A stretch of 64,000 nucleotides of DNA from JACVRX01 sp963831385 (GTDB taxonomy: Bacteria > Actinomycetota > Actinomycetes > Jiangellales > Jiangellaceae), in assembly GCA_963831385.1 (NCBI GenBank), contig CAWHPW010000019.1, positions 124,001 through 188,000 on the forward strand, in the 5' to 3' direction. A program made the position numbers and the translations under genes. Position 1 is the first letter of the stretch, and each line of letters opens with the position of its first letter. Below, one piece after another: positions 34,626-42,243 of this stretch. The notes under the pieces were generated by a model. The model was not told where the DNA came from, made no database searches, and saw only the letters and a list, made by a program, of their open reading frames with translations.

Positions 34626-35801
34626 ATGACAGAGATCGGAACGGATTGGCGGGTGGTCGATGGCGTTGCGACGGCATGGTTCGACGCGCCTTCGCTGATC
34701 GAGGGGGCTGCGCTGGCCGGGCGCATCGTGGAGCTGTCGGCCGAGATCGTGGTCGACCTGCGCGCGACAGGCATGCGGGTGCGCCTCGACTCAGACGAGC
34801 ACGCCGAGGCGGTGTCGGCGGCCGCGCGGGATCTCGGGCTGGCCGCGAACCCTGCCGTGCTGCAGCACCTGAGCGTCGTGTTCGAATCCGCGAACCCGTC
34901 TGTGGTGAGGCGGTTCTGGCAGCGCGTGCTCGACTACGCGCCTGGGGAGGACGGCGGTTTGGCGGATCCGTTGCGGCGCGACCCCGCGATACGGATCCGG
35001 CAGTCGACCGAGCCACGGCCGTTGCGAAACCGCATCCACCTCGACGTGGTGCGGCCGGCCGCGGCGGTCGAGCAGGCGAGTCTTGGTGAGGCATCGGGAC
35101 CGTTCGGGGTCTGTCACACCGACCCCGACGGCAACGAGGTCGACCTGGTGCCGGGCGCGGCGCTCGGCGAGAGGATCGGGACAGCCGACTGGCAGGCGGT
35201 GTTCAGCGCGATGGCGTGCTACCGCATCACCTCGCCGACGCAGCAGCGTGACCTGGCCGCCGCAGCAGCGGCGCTGGCCGACGACACGGGCTTCCCGCTG
35301 CTGGTCGACCTGCGCCCCGGGCTCGTGATCATCGACAGCGGTAAGGACCAGTGGGAAGACGACGCCCACGGCCTCGAGCTCGACTTCACCGACCTCGCCG
35401 GAAACCTCCAGACCGCTGCCCGCGAACTCGGGGCCACTGCGGATCCGGGGCTGCCGCGCTTCGCTCAGCTCTTCCTCGACGCCGCCGATGTCGCCGCGGT
35501 CCGCGCGTTCTGGGTCGCCGCACTCGGATACACCCACGACCGGCGAGCCGGGGTCATCGACATCCACGATCCGCGGCGGCTGAACCCGGTGCTGGTGTTC
35601 CAAGAGCTCGACGCTTCGGAGACGGAGCGGCGCCGGCAGCGCAACCGCATCCACTTCGAGCTCGCGGTGCCGTCGGACCTCGCGCAGACGCGCCTCGCCA
35701 CGACCGTCGCAGCCGGTGGCCGGCTCCTTGACGAGTCGGAGGATCGCTGGCGGGTCGCCGACCCCGAAGGCAACGAAATGGTGATCGTCAGTGGGGCATG
35801 A
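34626..35801 (+). CDS. VOC family protein with duplicated PCD-like + glyoxalase modules
   Basis: A 391-residue protein built as two similar halves. Each half starts with a pterin-carbinolamine-dehydratase-like segment (about 5-80: WRVVDGVATAWFDAPSLIEGA...VDLRATGMRVRL; about 183-268: LLVDLRPGLVIIDSG...GLELDFTDLAGNLQTAAREL). Each ends with a glyoxalase-fold VOC domain (FWQRVLDYAP...RNRIHLDVVRP...TDPDGNEVDLVPG; FWVAALGYTHD...RNRIHFELAVPS...ADPEGNEMVIVSG). The PCD assignment is weak, since catalytic histidines are not evident. Function is unknown. ATG 34626 is used rather than 34605; no strong Shine-Dalgarno decides it. The following 216 bases hold nothing recognisable apart from a 41-codon overlapping ORF. 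Confidence 0.75.
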   Translation: MTEIGTDWRVVDGVATAWFDAPSLIEGAALAGRIVELSAEIVVDLRATGMRVRLDSDEHAEAVSAAARDLGLAANPAVLQHLSVVFESANPSVVRRFWQRVLDYAPGEDGGLADPLRRDPAIRIRQSTEPRPLRNRIHLDVVRPAAAVEQASLGEASGPFGVCHTDPDGNEVDLVPGAALGERIGTADWQAVFSAMACYRITSPTQQRDLAAAAAALADDTGFPLLVDLRPGLVIIDSGKDQWEDDAHGLELDFTDLAGNLQTAARELGATADPGLPRFAQLFLDAADVAAVRAFWVAALGYTHDRRAGVIDIHDPRRLNPVLVFQELDASETERRRQRNRIHFELAVPSDLAQTRLATTVAAGGRLLDESEDRWRVADPEGNEMVIVSGA

Positions 35802-36017
35802 GCTCGCATTCGGCTGAGCTCCACGCTTGGCGGTTTCCCGTCAACGAGCGCTGGATCTCCGCCGCAATCAGCATCGAACACACGCACGCCACGCTTGAAC
35901 GCCAGGGACGACGCGTCGTATAACGACGGTGATGGTGCCTGCCGACGGCTCGGCGTCGGGCGACGATTGAGAAGATCACCCTCGATCCCCACCACTCCGC
36001 GGGGCACTGCCCACGAT

Positions 36018-36971
36018 TCATCCCACGGCGCCGCCAGTGTGCTTCCGGAACCACATCACCGTGGCGTGGATCGCTTCCCGGACCGGAGTCGCGCGCCATC
36101 CGAAGGTCCGCTCGAAACTGCCACTGTCAACAAGCCAGGGGCGCTCGGACTGATATAGCTGCTCCCGCACCGCACGGACCGTCGGGTTGAATAGACCAGC
36201 CACAACAAGCCCCCACCGGGGGGCTGCGCGAAGTCTTGGGGGTCGGCCCAGCTCGGCGAAGACCATCTCCACGAACTGCCGGGTAGTGACCGGCTCGGCG
36301 TTCGGGACGTGCCAGACCTTGCCAAGGGCCTCCTCCTTCTCCCCCAGGGTCACCAGGGCGCGAGCGAAGTCCTCGATATAAGTCACCGTGTGGGGGGCGT
36401 CGGGGTCGCCCAGCACCTGGGCAGGCTTGTCCGCCACGGCCCGGGCGAACACCCGGTCACCGACGGCTGACTGGTGGGCATGCGGCCCGAAAAAGTCCGA
36501 CCCCCTACCGACGGCTGCGCGGACCCGGCCGTCCTGGTGCGCCGCCAGCAGGTCATCGGCGATGCGGGCCCGAGTACGTCCATTCGGGCCCCGAGCTCGG
36601 TGGGGTAGGTCCTCAGTGAGGGCACCGTCGACCGGCCCATAGGCGTAGAGGTTGTCCCCGAATACGAGCTTGGCCCCGGCAGAAGAGGCACCCTCGATGA
36701 TGGCTCTCATCAACGGGGGATGAAGTTCCGGCCACTGGGCGTAGGGAGGGTTGGCACAGTGGTAGACGACACTGGCTCGGTCGCACGCCCGTCGTGCGTC
36801 GACAGGCTCCGCGACGTTGGCGGCCAAGACCTCCACCCCTTCGGGTAGGTCTACTCGGCGGCCACCTCGATTCACCACTCGCACCCGGTCACCGCTCGCG
36901 GCCAAGTGACGGGTCACAGCAAGGCCAAGGGGACCTGTTCCCAGCACTATGTGGATCTTCTGCTCGGCCAC
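36018..36971 (-). CDS. NAD-dependent epimerase/dehydratase family protein
   Basis: A 317-residue extended SDR. The N-terminal Rossmann motif is GTGPLGLAVTRHLAASG (8-24), VYHCANPPYAQWPELHPP is near 69-86, and the domain ends with a substrate-binding half. The catalytic region is unusual: at the place of the YxxxK motif it reads DNLYAYG with no lysine four residues on, so activity on nucleotide sugars is doubtful. It may be an NAD(P)-binding isoflavone-reductase-like protein. GTG 36971 has only a weak GGGAAGA upstream. Confidence 0.82.
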   Translation of the reverse strand: MAEQKIHIVLGTGPLGLAVTRHLAASGDRVRVVNRGGRRVDLPEGVEVLAANVAEPVDARRACDRASVVYHCANPPYAQWPELHPPLMRAIIEGASSAGAKLVFGDNLYAYGPVDGALTEDLPHRARGPNGRTRARIADDLLAAHQDGRVRAAVGRGSDFFGPHAHQSAVGDRVFARAVADKPAQVLGDPDAPHTVTYIEDFARALVTLGEKEEALGKVWHVPNAEPVTTRQFVEMVFAELGRPPRLRAAPRWGLVVAGLFNPTVRAVREQLYQSERPWLVDSGSFERTFGWRATPVREAIHATVMWFRKHTGGAVG

Positions 36972-37266
36972 TGTCTTCCCTAACCGACGAGGCCTTGAAA
37001 CGCCTCGTACACCAGGGCGGCATCGGTCATGGTGGCCTCCTCGTCTTCGTCACCTTGCCCTATGGCGCAATCACCGAGCGCCGTCGGATTGCGGTCATCG
37101 CAGTCTGATGATCACACTGAGACCCTCGATCGGCCAGGGCGAGCGGAAGGTCGGGTGTGGGCCTTACGGCACTTGGGAACAGGTCGCCAACCCGCGCAGC
37201 ATCGACGAGAGTCACCCGACTAAATGGGAATCCATATCGCCAGAGGTGGGTGTCGAAAGCCGGCCG

Positions 37267-37286
37267 AGTGTGTTTTCCGACACACT
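37267..37286. promoter_or_regulatory. Palindrome upstream of DUF4389 gene
   Basis: Perfect 7-base arms AGTGTGT (37267-37273) and ACACACT (37280-37286) flank TTTCCG, 35 bases before the DUF4389 GTG. It is a possible operator. The rest of the 350-base gap from 36972 to 37321 shows no gene. Confidence 0.4.
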
Positions 37287-37321
37287 GGGCTGATGGCTGC
37301 CAAGACGCAAAGGAGCACATC

Positions 37322-38011
37322 GTGACCGAAACTCCAGTGGTTGTTCGGGCCCGTCTCGACGAGCCGCTGTCCGGCTGGCTGTGGCTGGTGAAGTGGCTTC
37401 TGGTGATTCCGCACGCCATCGTTCTGGCGTTTCTGTGGCTCGGTTTCTTCGTCGTGTCTGTGATCGCCTTCTTCGCCATTCTGTTCACCGGCCGATATCC
37501 CCGCGGTCTGTTCGACTTCAACGTCGGTGTGCTGCGGTGGACGTGGCGGGTCGGCTACTACGCCTACGGTGCCCTCGGCACCGACCGATACCCACCGTTC
37601 ACCCTCGCCGACGAGCCCGGCTACCCGGCGCAATTAGAAGTCCAGTACCCAGACCAGTTGTCCCGTGGGTTGGTACTGGTCAAGTGGTGGCTGTTGGCAA
37701 TCCCGCAACTGTTGATCATCGGCGCGTTCAGCACCGGGAGCTACGTGGTCGGCGGGGTGACGGCTTCCGGTGAGCCGTGGTATATCCAGATGCCTGGGCT
37801 GCTGAGCATCTGCGTGCTAATCGCAGCGGTCGCGGTGCTGTTCACCAGACGCTATCCACGCGGGTTGTTCGACTTCGTCATGGGGATGAACCGCTGGATG
37901 CTACGGGTGGCGGCGTACGTGGCGTTGATGACCGACGCATACCCGCCGTTCCGCCTCGACCAAGGCCCCGACGAACCACCATCGGGCGGTGCACAGGAGG
38001 CCTCGGCCTAA
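37322..38011 (+). CDS. DUF4389 domain-containing membrane protein
   Basis: A 229-residue membrane protein made of two DUF4389 repeats. Each repeat has a hydrophobic hairpin followed by the signature TGRYPRGLFDFNVGVLRWTWRV (about 59-80) and TRRYPRGLFDFVMGMNRWMLRVAAYV (about 177-202), then the PPF motif (DRYPPFTL, DAYPPFRL). Four transmembrane helices are predicted by eye. Function is unknown. GTG 37322 is preceded by AAAGGAG, eight bases away. It converges on the nitrilase gene. Confidence 0.88.
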   Translation: MTETPVVVRARLDEPLSGWLWLVKWLLVIPHAIVLAFLWLGFFVVSVIAFFAILFTGRYPRGLFDFNVGVLRWTWRVGYYAYGALGTDRYPPFTLADEPGYPAQLEVQYPDQLSRGLVLVKWWLLAIPQLLIIGAFSTGSYVVGGVTASGEPWYIQMPGLLSICVLIAAVAVLFTRRYPRGLFDFVMGMNRWMLRVAAYVALMTDAYPPFRLDQGPDEPPSGGAQEASA

Positions 38012-38088
38012 GCTCTGACCCCTTCGGCCCAGTAGGTAGCCGGCGTCACATGCCCGCAATCGGCCAGGTAGCTTGCCCTGAATCAGGA

Positions 38089-38910
38089 CTAGTCGTCGTC
38101 AGCAAGCGGTAGGTAGAGGTCCGGCCGGCGCAGCTGCAATGCGGGCTCCCGTGCTCGTTCCTGCTCGATAGCGCTGAGGTCAAGCCTCGCTTGTAGCACC
38201 GTTTCCGCCTCCCCGGCGCTGACGACCACGTCACCCCTGGGGTCGGTGACCAGCGAGCCACCACAGAAGCCATGCCCGACCATGTTGCAACCGACTGCGA
38301 ATACCTGGTTGTCCTGGGCACGGGCCCGGGTCCTCAGCTCGAGTAGATGCTCGAAGCCGTACGGCACGGCGGAGGGGATGACGAGAATCTGCGCACCGGC
38401 GAGCGCGAGCGTCGTCGCGATCTCGGGGAACGCGTGCTCGAAGCACAACAACGGCCCGAGCACACCAACCGGGCTGGCCACCGTATCCAACGCTTGACCG
38501 GCAGTGAAACAATCGAGCTCAGCTGGGTAGAGATGGGTCTTGCGGTAGACCGCAACCCTCCCATCAGGCGTGATGGTCGCCACGCTGTCGTAGAGCACGC
38601 TCGCGTCCCGCTCCAGGAAGCCCACGACCACTGTCGCGCCCGCCTCCATCGCGGCCACCGTCAGCTGTTTCACGCTCGGACCATCCGAGGGTTCGGCCAG
38701 CTCGTGTCCGCGCCGCCGAACCAGCTCGAGGTCGTAGCCGGTTGTGATCAACTCGGGCGCTATGACAAGGTCCGCGCCAGGCCCGTATTCACGCACGGCG
38801 TGCACAACGTGTGACACGTTGCTGGCCACGTCGCCCGGTGTCGCGGCGAACTGGAGCACGGCGACCTCGACGGTGCCCGCGCCTCGCGAGGCGGCGCCGA
38901 CCCGAGTCAA
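38089..38910 (-). CDS. Carbon-nitrogen hydrolase (nitrilase family)
   Basis: A 273-residue nitrilase-superfamily amidohydrolase with the catalytic triad visible: E53 in APELITTGYD, K124 in YRKTHLYP and C156 in LLCFEHAFPE. It hydrolyses an amide or carbamoyl group. Its start is unusual: TTG at 38910, whose last bases overlap the permease TGA, with GGGGTG upstream; no better start exists before the conserved region. It is the last gene of the sugar-ABC operon. This suggests that the imported compound carries an amide, or that the enzyme salvages nitrogen (the beta-ureidopropionase type belongs to the same superfamily). Confidence 0.85.
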   Translation of the reverse strand: MTRVGAASRGAGTVEVAVLQFAATPGDVASNVSHVVHAVREYGPGADLVIAPELITTGYDLELVRRRGHELAEPSDGPSVKQLTVAAMEAGATVVVGFLERDASVLYDSVATITPDGRVAVYRKTHLYPAELDCFTAGQALDTVASPVGVLGPLLCFEHAFPEIATTLALAGAQILVIPSAVPYGFEHLLELRTRARAQDNQVFAVGCNMVGHGFCGGSLVTDPRGDVVVSAGEAETVLQARLDLSAIEQERAREPALQLRRPDLYLPLADDD

Positions 38911-39749
38911 CCCTTCACCCCGCCGGCGAACAATCCCCGAACGTAATACCGGTTGAGCAGAGCGAACAACAGCAACGGCGGAAGGATGGCCATGATCGCC
39001 CCCGCCGAGACGAGATTCTCCTGGGCCAGGTGAGGTGCCTGCAGATTCGCCAGGCCGACCGTGATCGGCTGATGATCGCGGTCGAGCAAGGTCAGGGCAA
39101 GCAGCAGATCATTCCACACGAACACGAAGTCGATGAGCGCAAACGACACGATGCCCGGTAGAGAGAGCGGCAGCACGACAGCACGAAATACCCCGAAATG
39201 GGACGCGCCGTCGATCCGTGCAGCCTCGAGAAGCTCCTCCGGGATCTCGGCCATGAAGCCGCCGAGCATGAAGACCGCCCATCCTGCTCCGAACGCGACG
39301 TGGACCAAGATGATCCCTACGTACTGACTCGCGTCACCGGTCAGGTTGAGTGTCTGGAACCACGGCAGGAGCGGAATCAGGATGATCTGGACCGGCACGA
39401 TCATCGTGGTGATGAGCAGGAAATAGGACGGGCCCTTGAGTCGAAAGTCGAGCCGGGAAAAAGCGTAGGCCGCCAACGCGCCGAGGGCGATGCTGACGGC
39501 GACCGCACCGATGGTGATGATGAAGCTGTTGAGAACGTAGGAGGACAGCCCTTCCTCCCAGGCACGCACGTAATTGCCAAAAGTGAGGTCCGCGAATCCC
39601 GCGTTCCACCAGCCGTTCCGGGTCTGTGAAATCGGAATTATCGAGATCACCAAGGCGCTCAGCACGGGTACCAGCCAGACGACGGCCAGTAGCGTCGCAG
39701 CGGCGTACAGGGCGATCGCAGCCCGACGGGTCAGTCGCAGTCCGGTCAT
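38907..39749 (-). CDS. Carbohydrate ABC transporter permease (MalG-type)
   Basis: A 280-residue inner-membrane permease with six helices and the EAA loop EELLEAARIDGASHFGVFRAVVLPLSLPGI (about 179-208), typical of the second CUT1 permease. ATG 39749 overlaps the first permease stop by four bases and has AGGAGAG upstream. Together with the other permease and the lipoprotein it forms an importer lacking its own ATPase gene in this window; CUT1 systems often share an MsiK-type ATPase encoded elsewhere. Confidence 0.92.
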   Translation of the reverse strand: MTGLRLTRRAAIALYAAATLLAVVWLVPVLSALVISIIPISQTRNGWWNAGFADLTFGNYVRAWEEGLSSYVLNSFIITIGAVAVSIALGALAAYAFSRLDFRLKGPSYFLLITTMIVPVQIILIPLLPWFQTLNLTGDASQYVGIILVHVAFGAGWAVFMLGGFMAEIPEELLEAARIDGASHFGVFRAVVLPLSLPGIVSFALIDFVFVWNDLLLALTLLDRDHQPITVGLANLQAPHLAQENLVSAGAIMAILPPLLLFALLNRYYVRGLFAGGVKG

Positions 39750-40798
39750 CGCCGGTCTCTCCTGGTTGCGCGACGGAGATAGGGGTATGCGGCGACAACC
39801 ATCACCACGGTCAGCAGTACGGCGATCGCCGCGCTCTGGCCTGCTTGTGGAGAGTCGAGGAACTCGAACGCCTGCAGCCAGAGCAACAGCGCAAGCACCA
39901 TCGTGTCTTCGGCCGGGCCGCCCCCAGTCATCACATAGACGATGTCGAATGTGCGGAGAGCGAAGATCACCATCTGCACCAGAACCACGATCATCGGCCC
40001 ACGAAGTGACGGGATGATCACGTACCGCACGATTTGCAGCGGCCCGGCGCCGTCCACCTTGGCTGCTTCGACGAGGTCGCTCGGCAGTGCGGTGAGTCCG
40101 GCGGTGAATGTGATCACGCCGAAGCCGGTGAACGCCCAGAACGCCGGAATGATCACGGCCAGGTTCGTGAACCTGATCTGCACCGGTCCGAGGTCGAGGT
40201 GCCCCGGATTCGACAACCAATCACCTGGATGGAATGCGAACCAGCCAAGGTCGATGTCGACGTTGTCGAGGTGAAGCAGCCGCAGGACGGCGTTCAGCAC
40301 GCCCACGTCGGGATCGGGGTTGTAGACGAATCCCCAGATGACGCCAATGGCGGCCAGCGAAATGGTCAGGGGAAGCACGAAGCCGCTGCGATAGGCCGAC
40401 GATCCCCTGCCGAGGAACCAGACCAGGATGGCGAGGGTCAACGAGACGACGCCGACCAGCAGGGGAAGGGCGATCAGCCAGACAACGGTGTTGAGCGCTG
40501 CGTTCCAGAAACTGGGATCGGACAATGTCGTCGCGTAGTTCTCGAGCCCGACGAACTCCCAGCTCTCTGGATCAGTCGGATCCCATGGGTTGAGCAGCCC
40601 CCATTCAAAAAAGCTGGACACGATGGTCTGCAGCGCCGGCCACAGATAGAAGCCGGCAAAAACCACCAGGAGCGGCGCGATGAACAGATAAGGCGCCCAG
40701 CGGCTTTCGCGCCGCTGGCGGCGCCGCGGCGCCCGCCTTCTGGTTGGCTCACCAGCCTCGTTGACGGGCGCTTGCGGCGTCTGCGGTTCCCGACCCAC
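39746..40798 (-). CDS. Sugar ABC transporter permease (MalF-type)
   Basis: A 350-residue permease. A 35-residue very basic cytoplasmic leader (RRRAPRRRQRRESRW) is followed by six helices, with EAA loop LVEAAKVDGAGPLQIVRYVIIPSLRG near 238-263. The loop between helices 3 and 4 is longer than usual (VYNPDPDVGVLNAVLRLLHLDNVDI...). GTG 40798. It starts 13 bases after the solute-binding protein stop and is coupled to the next permease. Confidence 0.9.
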   Translation of the reverse strand: MGREPQTPQAPVNEAGEPTRRRAPRRRQRRESRWAPYLFIAPLLVVFAGFYLWPALQTIVSSFFEWGLLNPWDPTDPESWEFVGLENYATTLSDPSFWNAALNTVVWLIALPLLVGVVSLTLAILVWFLGRGSSAYRSGFVLPLTISLAAIGVIWGFVYNPDPDVGVLNAVLRLLHLDNVDIDLGWFAFHPGDWLSNPGHLDLGPVQIRFTNLAVIIPAFWAFTGFGVITFTAGLTALPSDLVEAAKVDGAGPLQIVRYVIIPSLRGPMIVVLVQMVIFALRTFDIVYVMTGGGPAEDTMVLALLLWLQAFEFLDSPQAGQSAAIAVLLTVVMVVAAYPYLRRATRRDRR

Positions 40799-40811
40799 GA
40801 TCGGCGTCTGC

Positions 40812-42134
40812 CTACTGCGACCGGGTGTCTACCTGAGTCATCGTGTCGATGAACGCGCCGACGTCGTATTCGCGTACGAGTTGCTGCAGCGCCTGGGTGT
40901 ACGTGGACTGGATCTCGCCGCCGATCCAGTCATCGAGGTCGTATCCGGCCGCAACGCTTGGGTCGGTCGGCCAGAGCTCAGCGGCCTGACGGTCGATGTC
41001 GGTTGGGTAAACCTCGGGAGCGACGTCGGCGTTCGGTGCGATGTAGCCTCCCCGCTCGGCCCAGATCGACTGCGCGTCTGCCGAGCCCAGATACTCGAGA
41101 AGCGCCCTCGTGGCCGCCTCGTTGTCGGTGTCGGCAGCTCCGAAGAACAGGTCACCGCTCACAGCCTGGGCCGGCGGGACCGATGCGTCCGGCTGGGGCA
41201 TCTTGAAGAAGGTGAAGTCCTCGCCCGCAACCAGCGATTCGTCGCATTCGGCCGGGGTGATGAGGCTGATGAACGCGCCTTGGTTTTGGAACATGTAGTC
41301 CCCCAGAGCACGGCCACATGTCTCGTCGATGAAGCCGATGTCGAGGGTGTTCTCGGGGAAGTAGTTGCGCGCGACATCGGCGTAGGTTTCGAAGGCGGCG
41401 ACGATGTCGGGATCGTCCCAGCCGATCTCTCCTCGGGCCAGGGCCGCGAACTTCTCCGGCCCGGCCACGCCGAGGATGACTGGGTCGGCCCACTGCGTGA
41501 GCGGCCAGGAATCCTTGCCGCCGACAACGAGCGGTTGGATGCCAGCAGCGGTGGCCTGGTCCATTGCGGCGGTGAACTCTTCCCAGGTCTGCGGCGGCTG
41601 AAGTCCCAACTGTTCGAGCTGAGCGGGCGTGTACCAGATCAGGCCGTTGACGTTGCCCTTGAAGTAGACCGAATTGGTCTGGTCGAGGCCGGCGGACGCG
41701 ACATCACGCAGCGACTCGGTGTATGAGCCATCGTCGACCCAGGTGTCCCATACGTCGTCGAGGTCGAGGAGCAGGTCCTGGTCGGCGAGGTTGCGCACGA
41801 TGCCGGGCAGGCCGACGGCTACGTCGGGCGGATCGCCCTGAGCAAACTGTTGAGTGAGGAGGGACTGGGTTTGGTCGAAGGGCACCTGTTCGAGCTCGAC
41901 GGTGACGTCTGGATTCGCCTCTTCGAACCCGTCGATGACGGCCTGGAAGGCTTCGCCTTCGGGACCGGTCCAGTTGTGTACGACCCGGAGCTCGCCTGCG
42001 ACTTCCTCGGACTGACCGCCGGTGTCATCGGGTTCGCCTCCAGCGTCGTCGGAGTCGCCGCCGCAGGCAGCCGCGGCCAGAACGATGGCGAACACAGCCG
42101 GCAGCAGTCGCGTGTGCCTCGACGAAGTCCTCAT
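40812..42134 (-). CDS. ABC transporter substrate-binding lipoprotein (CUT1 type)
   Basis: A 440-residue extracellular solute-binding protein family 1. The lipobox is AIVLAAAACGG, with lipidated C24, followed by an acidic Gly/Asp linker. Mature motifs LRVVHNWTGPEGEAFQAVIDGFEEANPDVTVELEQ and TWEEFTAAMDQATAAG are standard for oligosaccharide binders. It captures substrate outside the membrane for the adjacent permeases. ATG 42134 has GGAGG 10-14 bases upstream. It is the first importer gene, 109 bases after the GntR-SBP fusion gene, with a dyad between them. Confidence 0.92.
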   Translation of the reverse strand: MRTSSRHTRLLPAVFAIVLAAAACGGDSDDAGGEPDDTGGQSEEVAGELRVVHNWTGPEGEAFQAVIDGFEEANPDVTVELEQVPFDQTQSLLTQQFAQGDPPDVAVGLPGIVRNLADQDLLLDLDDVWDTWVDDGSYTESLRDVASAGLDQTNSVYFKGNVNGLIWYTPAQLEQLGLQPPQTWEEFTAAMDQATAAGIQPLVVGGKDSWPLTQWADPVILGVAGPEKFAALARGEIGWDDPDIVAAFETYADVARNYFPENTLDIGFIDETCGRALGDYMFQNQGAFISLITPAECDESLVAGEDFTFFKMPQPDASVPPAQAVSGDLFFGAADTDNEAATRALLEYLGSADAQSIWAERGGYIAPNADVAPEVYPTDIDRQAAELWPTDPSVAAGYDLDDWIGGEIQSTYTQALQQLVREYDVGAFIDTMTQVDTRSQ

Positions 42135-42151
42135 CCCGACCTACCTCCATA

Positions 42152-42186
42152 GCGCATTTGTATCGCCTCGATGACAAATACTGCGC
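42152..42186. promoter_or_regulatory. Dyad between GntR-SBP fusion gene and importer operon
   Basis: GCGCA-type ends and ATTTGTATC (42156-42164) opposed to GATGACAAAT (42170-42179) make an imperfect dyad. The half-sites ATTTGT and ACAAAT are 12 bases apart. It lies 18-52 bases upstream of the lipoprotein ATG. GntR-family operators typically have such TTGT...ACAA half-sites, so it is the best candidate binding site for the adjacent GntR-SBP protein. Confidence 0.5.
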
Positions 42187-42243
42187 CCAGCGCAACGACG
42201 CGTCAATGGGCAGGATCAGGATTAGCGGATCAACATCGGCCGG

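Noticed and set aside
35798..35923. 41-codon ORF overlapping the VOC stop
   Set aside because: It has a stop/start overlap but no recognisable motif and no independent ribosome-binding site; likely chance.
38046..38088. Short CCTG/CAGG dyad between DUF4389 and nitrilase genes
   Set aside because: The arms are only four bases; too weak to call a terminator.
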